From positions 1-11,351 of the forward strand of contig JAITDM010000113.1 of the NCBI GenBank assembly GCA_031282535.1: a stretch of DNA of 11,351 bases, given 5' to 3'. The notes beneath the pieces were generated by a model, which was not told where the DNA came from, did no database searches, and saw only the letters and a program-made list of their open reading frames with translations. The translations under genes and the position numbers were made by a program. The number at the start of each line of letters is the position of its first letter. Position 1 is the stretch's first letter. Origin of the DNA: Oscillospiraceae bacterium (GTDB lineage: Bacteria > Bacillota > Clostridia > Oscillospirales > UBA929). Below are positions 1 through 6,541 of the stretch, one piece after another.

Positions 1-703
1 CCCCGAGCAGCCGCGTGAGGTCGTCCCGCCTCATCTCGGTCATGTCGAGGGGCGTCTTGCAGCGGTCGTAGAAGTGGACGCCCGAACCGTCCTGCTTCAC
101 GAGGCTTTCGAGCTTCAGCGCCAGATTGGCGCGCCGGCTCTTGACGGCGTAGATGACGTCGCCGAAGTCAAACTGCCCCTGCCCGCTGAAGTAGAGGCTC
201 ACGTCGCCGAACTGCTCCAGGTTCAGGTAGAGCACCGGGTGCCCCCGCCGGGCCAGCACCATCGCGCAGGCCACGGCGAGCGTGGAACTGCCGACGCCGC
301 CGGCGGCCGAGAGAAAGGTCAGCACCTTGGCGCCCGCGCCGGCGGCCGACCGCGCCCCGAACGTGTGGGACGCCGTCTCGGAATAGAGGCTGAGGATCTC
401 CTTGTAGATGGCGTCCGCCTTTTGAAATTTGCAGATGGTCCGCCGGCCGTTGTAGGTATCCACCTCGACAGAATCCACCAGGTAGGCAAAGCCGCACCGC
501 GCGGGGAGGCCGGAGAGGTCGATGTCTATGTCGTCGCCGGCGAGCAGCACGTCGATCCGGGCCTCGCGGACCGTCTCAAGCGCGGAGGCGGGGTCGGAAA
601 ACGAGTAGATCTCCAGTTTCTCGGAAAACCGGTTCGTGAACGCGGCCATCATGCGGTCCAGATAGTGCTTGTCCGCCTCTAAGACGGCAATCTTGATCTT
701 CAA
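1..703 (-). CDS. CpaE/TadZ-like ATPase with N-terminal pseudo-receiver domain (partial, C-terminus beyond left edge)
   Basis: 234 codons are visible, starting at a TTG (703-701) and running off the left edge. Residues 1-110 look like a response-regulator receiver fold (MKIKIAVLEADKHYL at the start) but lack a clear phosphoacceptor aspartate in context, so this is probably a pseudo-receiver. From residue 126 a ParA/MinD/CpaE-type P-loop domain begins (KVLTFLSAAGGVGSSTLAV). Its Walker A, around residues 135-141, reads GGVGSST, with serine where the usual GKT/GKS lysine sits. A MinD-like second strand (VLYLNLEQFGD) follows at 157-167. In CpaE/TadZ proteins this arrangement helps place or assemble Tad pili, and similar ATPases occur in clostridial secretion loci; which applies here is inference. 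The start is set by AGGGGAG seven bases upstream; the nearby ATG at 710 is out of frame. It is transcribed away from the SLH glycosidase gene. Confidence 0.8.
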   Translation of the reverse strand, partial: MKIKIAVLEADKHYLDRMMAAFTNRFSEKLEIYSFSDPASALETVREARIDVLLAGDDIDIDLSGLPARCGFAYLVDSVEVDTYNGRRTICKFQKADAIYKEILSLYSETASHTFGARSAAGAGAKVLTFLSAAGGVGSSTLAVACAMVLARRGHPVLYLNLEQFGDVSLYFSGQGQFDFGDVIYAVKSRRANLALKLESLVKQDGSGVHFYDRCKTPLDMTEMRRDDLTRLLG

Positions 704-710
704 TGTCCAT

Positions 711-717
711 CTCCCCT
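711..717 (-). promoter_or_regulatory. Ribosome binding site fixing the TTG start of the CpaE-like gene
   Basis: On the minus strand AGGGGAG lies seven bases before TTG at 703. This supports TTG as the start rather than the ATG at 710, which overlaps the spacer and opens a different, short frame. The frame stays open further upstream, but no better spaced site was seen there. Confidence 0.65.
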
Positions 718-728
718 GACCGGGCGCG

Positions 729-757
729 GCGGCCCCCGCCGACGGGCGTCGGGCCGC
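729..757 (-). other. Leader hairpin in the 5' UTR of the CpaE-like gene
   Basis: Outer arms GCGGCCC (729-735) and GGGCCGC (751-757) are perfect complements. Inside them GACG (741-744) pairs with CGTC (747-750). The structure lies between the promoter and the ribosome binding site. It has no T-tract after it on the minus strand, so it does not look like a terminator. It could affect mRNA stability or translation. This is a GC-rich region, so chance is possible. Confidence 0.4.
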
Positions 758-820
758 AAAAGTGACCGGAGCCGCCAAAATCCCTGTTTTTTCCTCCCTG
801 ATGCCCCATAAAACGAGCAA

Positions 821-850
821 ATTATATCGTAAAATCCGGCTGTGTGTCAA
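821..850 (-). promoter_or_regulatory. Sigma-A-type promoter of the CpaE-like gene
   Basis: Read on the minus strand, a perfect -35 TTGACA (850-845) is followed after 18 bases by a perfect -10 TATAAT (826-821). Transcription would start near 814 and leave a leader of about 110 nt before the TTG start at 703. A perfect 8-bp palindrome GGGTACCC (853-860) lies three bases upstream of the -35 box and could be a protein-binding site. Confidence 0.75.
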
Positions 851-1000
851 TCGGGTACCCTCAATAATTTCCGCCGGACGCGGCGCCGGAAAATTTTTTG
901 GCGGACAAGACAAAAAACGCGGCGAATACTTGGCGCATTTGCACGCCCTTTGGCGAAGCGCGCCGGAAAAAGGCCAGGCGCGGCGGGCGCGTTTCGGGCC

Positions 1001-1020
1001 GGTAAAATTTCCGGTTTACC
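1001..1020. promoter_or_regulatory. Inverted repeat overlapping the -35 box (candidate operator)
   Basis: GGTAAA (1001-1006) and TTTACC (1015-1020) form a perfect 6-bp inverted repeat with an 8-bp spacer. The right arm is the putative -35 hexamer, so a bound dimeric regulator would block RNA polymerase. The regulator is unknown; none of the three regulator genes in the window is next to this site. Confidence 0.35.
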
Positions 1021-1053
1021 TGACGCGGAAAATGAGATACAATGAGATACAAT
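1015..1053 (+). promoter_or_regulatory. Promoter of the SLH phosphodiester glycosidase gene, with duplicated -10
   Basis: TTTACC (1015-1020, 4 of 6 to the -35 consensus) is followed after 17 bases by TACAAT (1038-1043, 5 of 6 to the -10 consensus). A tandem duplication of AATGAGATAC (1031-1040 and 1041-1050) gives a second TACAAT at 1048-1053, 27 bases from the same -35. The predicted leader is about 100 nt. Confidence 0.5.
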
Positions 1054-1154
1054 CAATGCGATATCCAAGACCGCGTATGACGAGAACACCATTCGGGGCG
1101 GCGCCGCGAAACGCGCGGCGGCGGATCCGCCCCGGCACGGGAGGATGAATCCAT

Positions 1155-4100
1155 ATGAACATGAGGAGAGGGACCGCGCTGGCGCTGTGTATGGCGCTGT
1201 GCGCGGCGCTGCTCGCGGCCCCGGCCGCCGCCGCGCCCGTCGCCGTGGCGGACGTGGGGACGCTGCACCGGGCCGACCGGCTGACGCTGGCCGACCGGAC
1301 GGTGCTGACGCAGACCACGCTGACGCACGGCACCGCCGGGCGGCAGGAGGAGCGCTACATAGAGTGGGGCCCGGGCTCCGCCGTCACCGCGATGGCGGCG
1401 GGCGGCGACGCCGTGTACGGGGGCGCGCTCACGCTCAACGACGCGTACCGGCGTCTCACGGCGCGGGGCATCGAACCCGTGGCCATGATCAATGCCGATT
1501 TCTTCTCGCTGGAGACCGGCGTGCCGACGGGGCTGCTGATCACGGAGGGGGTCTTGCGCGCCTCCGACGGCGGCCAGACGGCCGTCGGATTCCCCCGGAC
1601 GGGCGGGGTGTTTCTTTTCAAATCACCGGTCTATGTGAACCTGACGGCGCGGGTCGGCACCAACGACAGAACCATCACCGTCGACGACGTCAACCGGCTC
1701 CGGACCCGGGACCGGCTGGTCCTCTATACGCCGGACTTCGGCGCAAACACGCAGACGAACACGGCGGGCACCCATGTGGTGCTGACGGTGAACGGGGCGC
1801 TGTCGGTGGGCGGCACGGTGACCGGCACGGTGAAGGAGGTCCTCTCCGGCGCGGCCCCGGCGGTCCTCCGGACGGGCGAGATGGTGCTCTCCGCGGACGC
1901 CCAGGGGCCGCTGGTGCGGCTGGAGGGGCTCACGCCGGGCGCCGCGGTCAGCCTCACCGTGCGCTGCTCCGACGCGCGCCTTGCGTCCTGCGACTACGCG
2001 GTGGGCGCGTACCAGCGGCTGCTGACAAACGGGCAGCCGGCCTCCGGCCTGGAGACCGGCGCGGCGCCCCGGACGGCCGTCGGCATCAAGGCGGACGGCA
2101 CCTGCGTGTTCTACACGGTGGACGGCCGGCAGGAGAACTACAGCCTCGGCCTCTCGCTGCCGGAACTGGCCCGGCGCCTGCTCTCCCTCGGCTGCGTGGA
2201 CGCGGTCAACTTGGACGGCGGCGGTTCGACGATCCTGGCCGCGCGCTACCCCGGGCAGAGCGAACTCACCGTCACGGGCCGGCCGTCGGACGGCGCGCAG
2301 CGGCGCGTGGCCGATTTCATCGTGCTGGCCAATCAGACGCCCGCCCAGAACGCCGCGGAGCGGATCTTCGTCTACCCGGACGGGGCCGTCCTCCTGCAAA
2401 ACGCGCAGCTCGCCTACAAGGGCTATGCGACGGACGCCAACTACCACCCCGTATCGGCGCCCGCCCTCACCTGGTGGAGTGACAACAACACGGTCGGCAC
2501 GCTGGACGCCGGCGGCACCTTCACGGCCCACGCCCCCGGGGACGTCTCCGTGGCGGCGACGGCCGGCGGTGTCTCCGGCGGGGCCGTCGTCCGGGTCGTG
2601 AGCGCGCTGGATTCGCTGACGCTCGTAAACGAACAGACGAATCAGACCGTCACCGCCCTCGCGGTGATGCCCGGCGAGAGCGTGCGCCTGACGGCCGTCG
2701 GGCTCGTGGATACGCTGCCGGTCGTGAGCCAGGACAGCTGCTTTGTCTGGGACGTCGTCGGCCGCATCGGCGCCGTCGACGCGGAGGGCACGTTCACGGC
2801 CTCGGACACCATCGGCGTGACGGGCTACCTGGTGGCGCTGCGCGGCGGCAACACGGTCAGCATCCCCGTGACGGTGGGCCAGCTCCCGCAGACCGTGGAG
2901 AACTTCGAGGAGGCGTCCGGGCGCCTCTCCGAGGGCGACGACAAGATCTCCTTTGCCTACGAGACCGAGGTGGAAAATGTGCGCTACGGCCGCCGGGCGG
3001 GGCGTCTCTCCTACGATTTCACGGGGCTGCCGCTGGGGCAGACGCTGACGCTGCCCGTCGACCTGCCGCTGTCCGGTTCGCCCGCCCACCTCAACCTGTG
3101 GATCTCCGGCGACGAATCCGGGAACATCCTGAGCGTCAAGGTGGAGGGCGCCTCGGGCGGCGTGACCGACCTCACGGTGCAGACGCTGGATTTCACGGGT
3201 TACCGGTACACGCAGGTGCTGCTTCCGGACGGCGCGGCGCGGGTGACGGGCGTGAGCATTCTGCGCGCGGGGTCCGGCGCGCTCTCGGGGACCATTTTGA
3301 CGGACCAGTGGGTGGCGTCCCACCACCGGTATGAGGACAACCTGCCGCCCAAGATGACCGTGGAGAAGGCCGACGCCACCAGCCAGCCCGGCCGGATCGT
3401 CTTTGAGGCCGTCGTCACGGACGACACCGGCGCCATCCTGCGGCGGGAGGACATCACGCTGCGGCTGGACGGCGTGCTCGTGAGTTTCACCCACGACGAG
3501 CTCACGGGCCGCGTGACGGCGTATCTGCCGCTGGACGACATCCACCCGCACCGGCTGACGCTGGAGGCGGTGGACCCGGCGGGCAACCGGGACCGCCGCA
3601 GCTTCGACCTGTCGACCCTGCCGGAGGGGCTGCCTCCGGACCTGCGGTTTGCGGACGTGGAGCTCACGCACTGGGCGCGCCGCGACATCGCCTTTTTGGA
3701 CAACCGGGGCGTCCTCACGGCCGAGGAGCGGGACGGCCGGTTCTACTACGCGCCGGGCCTGGCGCTGACGCGCGCCGACATGGCCGTCTACATCGCCCGG
3801 ATGCTGGGCGTCGACCTCGGCCGGTACGACAGCGTGACGCTGCCGTTCACCGACACGGACGAGATCCCGGCGGCGGCGCTGCGCGAGGTGCGCGCGCTGT
3901 ACGCCCTCGGCGTCGTCCGCGGCAAGACGCAGGACGGCCGGCTGTTCTACGACCCGGCGGCCTCCATCTCGCGCGCCGAGTTCTGCACGATCATCGGCCG
4001 GACGCTTGCGCGCGGGTATGTGAAGATGCCGTCGGTCTTCGGCGACCGGGATCAGATCCCCGCCTACGCCAAGGAGCACATCGACACCCTGCTCTCCCTG

Positions 4101-4193
4101 GGCGTCATCGCCGGCTACCCCGACAACACGATGCGCCCGACGGGCGACATCACCCGCGCCGAAGCCGCCAAAGTCCTGAGCCGCCTGTATTGA
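1155..4193 (+). CDS. Secreted SLH-anchored phosphodiester glycosidase (NAGPA family) with Ig-like modules
   Basis: This 1012-aa protein opens with a signal peptide (about 1-27: MNMRR, hydrophobic core, AAPAAAA). Residues about 95-390 match the NAGPA / phosphodiester glycosidase family: NADFF at 113-117, RTAVGI at 306-311, and NLDGGGST at 352-359 are its hallmarks. The founding member removes GlcNAc from a phosphodiester, and bacterial relatives are thought to act on phosphodiester-linked glycans. A BIG2-like module follows (about 398-484), then a second Ig-like stretch (485-580), a beta-rich jelly-roll-like region (583-722), another Ig-like domain (730-822), and three SLH repeats starting near 832, 898 and 962. 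These end in the conserved motifs LTRAD, ISRAE and ITRAE, which bind the secondary cell wall polymer. The start has GGGAGG ten bases upstream. The gene appears to be transcribed alone. The natural substrate is unknown; a wall polymer is inference. Confidence 0.88.
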   Translation: MNMRRGTALALCMALCAALLAAPAAAAPVAVADVGTLHRADRLTLADRTVLTQTTLTHGTAGRQEERYIEWGPGSAVTAMAAGGDAVYGGALTLNDAYRRLTARGIEPVAMINADFFSLETGVPTGLLITEGVLRASDGGQTAVGFPRTGGVFLFKSPVYVNLTARVGTNDRTITVDDVNRLRTRDRLVLYTPDFGANTQTNTAGTHVVLTVNGALSVGGTVTGTVKEVLSGAAPAVLRTGEMVLSADAQGPLVRLEGLTPGAAVSLTVRCSDARLASCDYAVGAYQRLLTNGQPASGLETGAAPRTAVGIKADGTCVFYTVDGRQENYSLGLSLPELARRLLSLGCVDAVNLDGGGSTILAARYPGQSELTVTGRPSDGAQRRVADFIVLANQTPAQNAAERIFVYPDGAVLLQNAQLAYKGYATDANYHPVSAPALTWWSDNNTVGTLDAGGTFTAHAPGDVSVAATAGGVSGGAVVRVVSALDSLTLVNEQTNQTVTALAVMPGESVRLTAVGLVDTLPVVSQDSCFVWDVVGRIGAVDAEGTFTASDTIGVTGYLVALRGGNTVSIPVTVGQLPQTVENFEEASGRLSEGDDKISFAYETEVENVRYGRRAGRLSYDFTGLPLGQTLTLPVDLPLSGSPAHLNLWISGDESGNILSVKVEGASGGVTDLTVQTLDFTGYRYTQVLLPDGAARVTGVSILRAGSGALSGTILTDQWVASHHRYEDNLPPKMTVEKADATSQPGRIVFEAVVTDDTGAILRREDITLRLDGVLVSFTHDELTGRVTAYLPLDDIHPHRLTLEAVDPAGNRDRRSFDLSTLPEGLPPDLRFADVELTHWARRDIAFLDNRGVLTAEERDGRFYYAPGLALTRADMAVYIARMLGVDLGRYDSVTLPFTDTDEIPAAALREVRALYALGVVRGKTQDGRLFYDPAASISRAEFCTIIGRTLARGYVKMPSVFGDRDQIPAYAKEHIDTLLSLGVIAGYPDNTMRPTGDITRAEAAKVLSRLY

Positions 4194-4203
4194 GAGATAT
4201 GAA

Positions 4204-4231
4204 ACAGCCCCTGCCGATTGGCAGGGGCTGT
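4204..4231. terminator. Bidirectional intrinsic terminator between convergent SLH genes
   Basis: A perfect 12-bp stem (ACAGCCCCTGCC at 4204-4215 with GGCAGGGGCTGT at 4220-4231) closes a GATT loop. On the plus strand it is followed by TGTTAT, and on the minus strand by TTTCATAT. Both T-tracts are short, but the stem is strong. It lies 10 bases after the glycosidase stop and 17 bases after the stop of the converging SLH gene, so it probably serves both. Confidence 0.85.
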
Positions 4232-4248
4232 TGTTATGCAGTCGTTCC

Positions 4249-6468
4249 TCAGGCGCGCGCCGTGAGCAGGCGCACCTGTCCGCCCGCGGCGGCCGGGGCG
4301 TCCAGATAGGCCTCGAAGTCGTTCGACAGCACCCGCGCCTCCTGGACGGTCACGTAGGCCTTTGTGCTCTGGACGTAGACCTTCATGTCGTCCGGCAGCG
4401 GCAGGGAGACGCCCGAGACAAGGAGGCGGCCGCCGGAGAAGTCGGCCCGGCGGACCCCCGTGACCCGCGTCAGCGGCCGGATCTCCGTCGCGTCGCCGCC
4501 CGCCCGGGCCGCCACGCCCACCGGAGTCCCGTCGGAGGGATGGGGGAAGCCGACGGGCGCCGTGAAGCGGCGCGTCCCGCCCGGCCCGCTCACTTCGACC
4601 ACCGAGGGGACATAGGCGTCGTCCAGCCCCGACGCGTTGTGCCCCTCCGTGTAGGCGAGGAAGCCGTACGCGAAACCGTCCCCCGTGACGTCGTCCAGCA
4701 CAACGAGGTCGGCCCGGCCGGCCGCGTCGCGCCGGACGTACAGCACCTTCGACGCGGGGATGCTCCCGGGCAGCCGGCCGGCCGGCACCGCGGCCGCGAT
4801 CCCACGCGGGGCGCAGCGGTCAAAAAAAAGGACGTGAGCCGCGAGCGGCGCCGTCCCCGCCGTGCCCGCCGTCCGCTGGCTCGGCACGGCCCCGCCGGTT
4901 TGCGGGAGGGGCGCCATCGAGAGCGTCCCCGGGATCGTCATGTTGAGCTCCACAATCTCCCCCGGCCCGACGGCCTCGTTGGTGTCGCGCCCCTTGACCG
5001 CGACGCCGTTCCAGAGCGTCACGACGCCCTCGTCGGTCACGACCCCCGGCTGCCGGGCGTTCAGCGCCGAGACCGGCTGCACGTCGGCCACGCGGCGGTC
5101 CTGCGTGAAGAGAAAGGTGACGGGCGCGTTCAACGCGTATGTCCCCAGCTTGACAGACGCCTCCGGCAGCACCGGAAACGTCTGCCCGCCCAGCGTCGTC
5201 ACCGTCTCGGGGGATTCCAGGTTCGGCGCACCGCCCTCGTACAGGGCGGTGATCCGAAAGCTGGAGGCCGTCACCGCGGCGCCCGTGCCGTAGGTCAGCA
5301 CGTCCCAGCGGCGCAGGTCGGCCCAGGAGGCCGCGACGCCGTTTTTGTACACCGCGGCGTCGGCCGGCAGACCCAGCGCGGGCAGCGGGTTCTGCCCGTC
5401 CGGCGGCTCAAACGTCAGCACCCGGGCCTCGGTCTGGGACGACGCGCCGTCCCAGAAGATGTACTCCACCGCGCCCCCGGCCGTGAAGAAAAACCGCAGC
5501 CGCGCCCCGACGGGGAGATCGACCCAGGTCTCGCCCCAGGTCGTGAGCGTCTCGCCGTCGTAGACGAGGGCGCCGGAGCCGATGCCGCTCACCGTCACGC
5601 CGTCTTCCCCCGTCACGGCGAGCGCCGTGATCCGCTGCGCCGTCAGCGCCGTGACGCGCTGTTCCGCCGGCGTGAAGCGGAGAAAATGCCCGTCCCCGTC
5701 CGTCAGGAGCGTGCCCTTCGCGCCGGCGGCGAGGCCGGTCGCGGCGCGGGCGGGCACAAACACCGACGTGTCGAGGTCCGCCCCCAGCAGGAGCAGCCCC
5801 AAAGCCGCGGACCCGTCGGGCGCCGGCACGTCGGCCTTCAGCACGACGGCGTCCTTGCGCTCCGAGAGGCCGAGCCGCTCGCCGAAGGGGTGGCCCTCTT
5901 TGTCCTGCGCGAAGAGGACGTTGCAGAAGAGCCGCGCGCCGAGGCCGCGGTCGATCTCCTCGCGCCCGGCGGGCAGATCCTTCGTCAGCCCCAGCAGGGC
6001 CGCCTTGTCCAGGTAGTCGCGCGGCCAGTCGAGGCCCACGTCCTCATCCCCGTACCCGAGCAGGCGCACGAGGATCGTGACGGCCTGCGGGAAGCTGATG
6101 GGCACGTCGGGCCGGAACGTGCCGTCCGGGAACCCCGCGATGATCTTCCGCGCGCGCACCGCGGCGTTCACATAGCCGCGCGCCCAGTGCGCCGCCTTCA
6201 CGTCGGGAAAGATCGTGTACCCCGCGTGGGAGGCGACGTCGCCCACGCCGGACAGCAGCATCGCCACCTTGCAGAACTGCGCCCGGGTCAGTTTGTCGTT
6301 TGGATGGAAGCCGCCGTCGTTGTAGCCGTCCACGATGCCCAGGTTCTGCAGCAGCACGGCCGCGGCGTGTTCGTCCGGGTCCGGCACGTCGGGGAACGCG
6401 GCGCCGGCCGGCAGACACAGCGCCGCACACAACGTCAGCGCCACCACAAGAGAAAGAATTTGCTTCAC
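4249..6468 (-). CDS. Secreted surface protein with N-terminal SLH repeats, function unknown
   Basis: This 739-aa protein begins MKQILSLVVALTLCAALCLP, a signal peptide likely cut after about residue 23 (AGA). SLH repeat 1 spans about 25-73 (FPDVPDPDEHA, then LTRAQFCKVA), repeat 2 about 87-137 (FPDVKAAHWARGYV, GFPDGTFRP, then ISFPQAVTIL), and repeat 3 about 147-187, which is degenerate. Only repeat 1 keeps a recognisable TRA(E/Q) motif. Residues 190-739 read as beta-rich with no catalytic motif that I recognise. The start is GTG at 6468-6466. It lies 73 bp downstream of the PucR-like regulator gene on the same strand and is probably the last gene of that operon. Its partner facing it is the SLH glycosidase, in which the SLH repeats are at the opposite end. 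Surface location is well supported; the role is not known. Confidence 0.85.
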   Translation of the reverse strand: MKQILSLVVALTLCAALCLPAGAAFPDVPDPDEHAAAVLLQNLGIVDGYNDGGFHPNDKLTRAQFCKVAMLLSGVGDVASHAGYTIFPDVKAAHWARGYVNAAVRARKIIAGFPDGTFRPDVPISFPQAVTILVRLLGYGDEDVGLDWPRDYLDKAALLGLTKDLPAGREEIDRGLGARLFCNVLFAQDKEGHPFGERLGLSERKDAVVLKADVPAPDGSAALGLLLLGADLDTSVFVPARAATGLAAGAKGTLLTDGDGHFLRFTPAEQRVTALTAQRITALAVTGEDGVTVSGIGSGALVYDGETLTTWGETWVDLPVGARLRFFFTAGGAVEYIFWDGASSQTEARVLTFEPPDGQNPLPALGLPADAAVYKNGVAASWADLRRWDVLTYGTGAAVTASSFRITALYEGGAPNLESPETVTTLGGQTFPVLPEASVKLGTYALNAPVTFLFTQDRRVADVQPVSALNARQPGVVTDEGVVTLWNGVAVKGRDTNEAVGPGEIVELNMTIPGTLSMAPLPQTGGAVPSQRTAGTAGTAPLAAHVLFFDRCAPRGIAAAVPAGRLPGSIPASKVLYVRRDAAGRADLVVLDDVTGDGFAYGFLAYTEGHNASGLDDAYVPSVVEVSGPGGTRRFTAPVGFPHPSDGTPVGVAARAGGDATEIRPLTRVTGVRRADFSGGRLLVSGVSLPLPDDMKVYVQSTKAYVTVQEARVLSNDFEAYLDAPAAAGGQVRLLTARA

Positions 6469-6476
6469 TCAATACA

Positions 6477-6484
6477 CCGCCTTT
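6477..6484 (-). promoter_or_regulatory. Ribosome binding site fixing the GTG start of the SLH surface protein
   Basis: On the minus strand AAAGGCGG lies eight bases before GTG at 6468. It differs by one base from the ideal AAAGGAGG. It supports the GTG start. A nearby TTG at 6472 is in another frame that does not encode the signal peptide. Confidence 0.6.
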
Positions 6485-6520
6485 ATCAAATACCGAGAGC
6501 TTGAAAATATTTCCAATTAT

Positions 6521-6541
6521 CCGGTGGGACCGCCCCGCCGG
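6521..6541 (-). other. Small hairpin directly after the PucR-like stop codon
   Basis: Arms 6521-6528 and 6534-6541 pair over eight bases, with one G-T wobble, around a 5-nt loop. The hairpin starts at the base after the TGA of the PucR-like gene. On the minus strand it is followed by ATAATTGGAAATATTTT, which is AT-rich but not a T-run. It may be a weak attenuator or a processing site between the regulator and the SLH gene. Confidence 0.3.

Larger units (their letters stand above)
704..1154. other. Divergent intergenic region (451 bp)
   Basis: This region separates the minus-strand CpaE-like gene from the plus-strand SLH glycosidase gene. It holds the leader hairpin (729-757), the minus promoter (821-850), the GGGTACCC palindrome (853-860), the plus promoter with its inverted repeat (1001-1053), and a leader of about 100 nt for the glycosidase gene. 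The short open frames crossing it lack ribosome binding sites and have arginine-rich, shadow-like translations, so I call no gene here. Confidence 0.6.

Noticed and set aside
842..1092. Short open frames on both strands in the divergent intergenic region
   Set aside because: They have no ribosome binding sites, their translations are basic or low-complexity, and they overlap the promoter elements.
704..1154. Possible riboswitch or small RNA in the intergenic region
   Set aside because: Only one simple hairpin and promoter elements were seen; no known riboswitch core could be recognised.
1623..4079. Long minus-strand open frame (818 aa) opposite the SLH glycosidase gene
   Set aside because: Arginine-, valine- and histidine-rich translation with no domain and no ribosome binding site. 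It mirrors a well-supported gene and is an effect of high GC content.
4231..6504. Plus-strand open frame (757 aa) opposite the SLH surface protein
   Set aside because: Its translation is arginine-rich and shadow-like, while the minus strand gives a signal peptide and SLH repeats.
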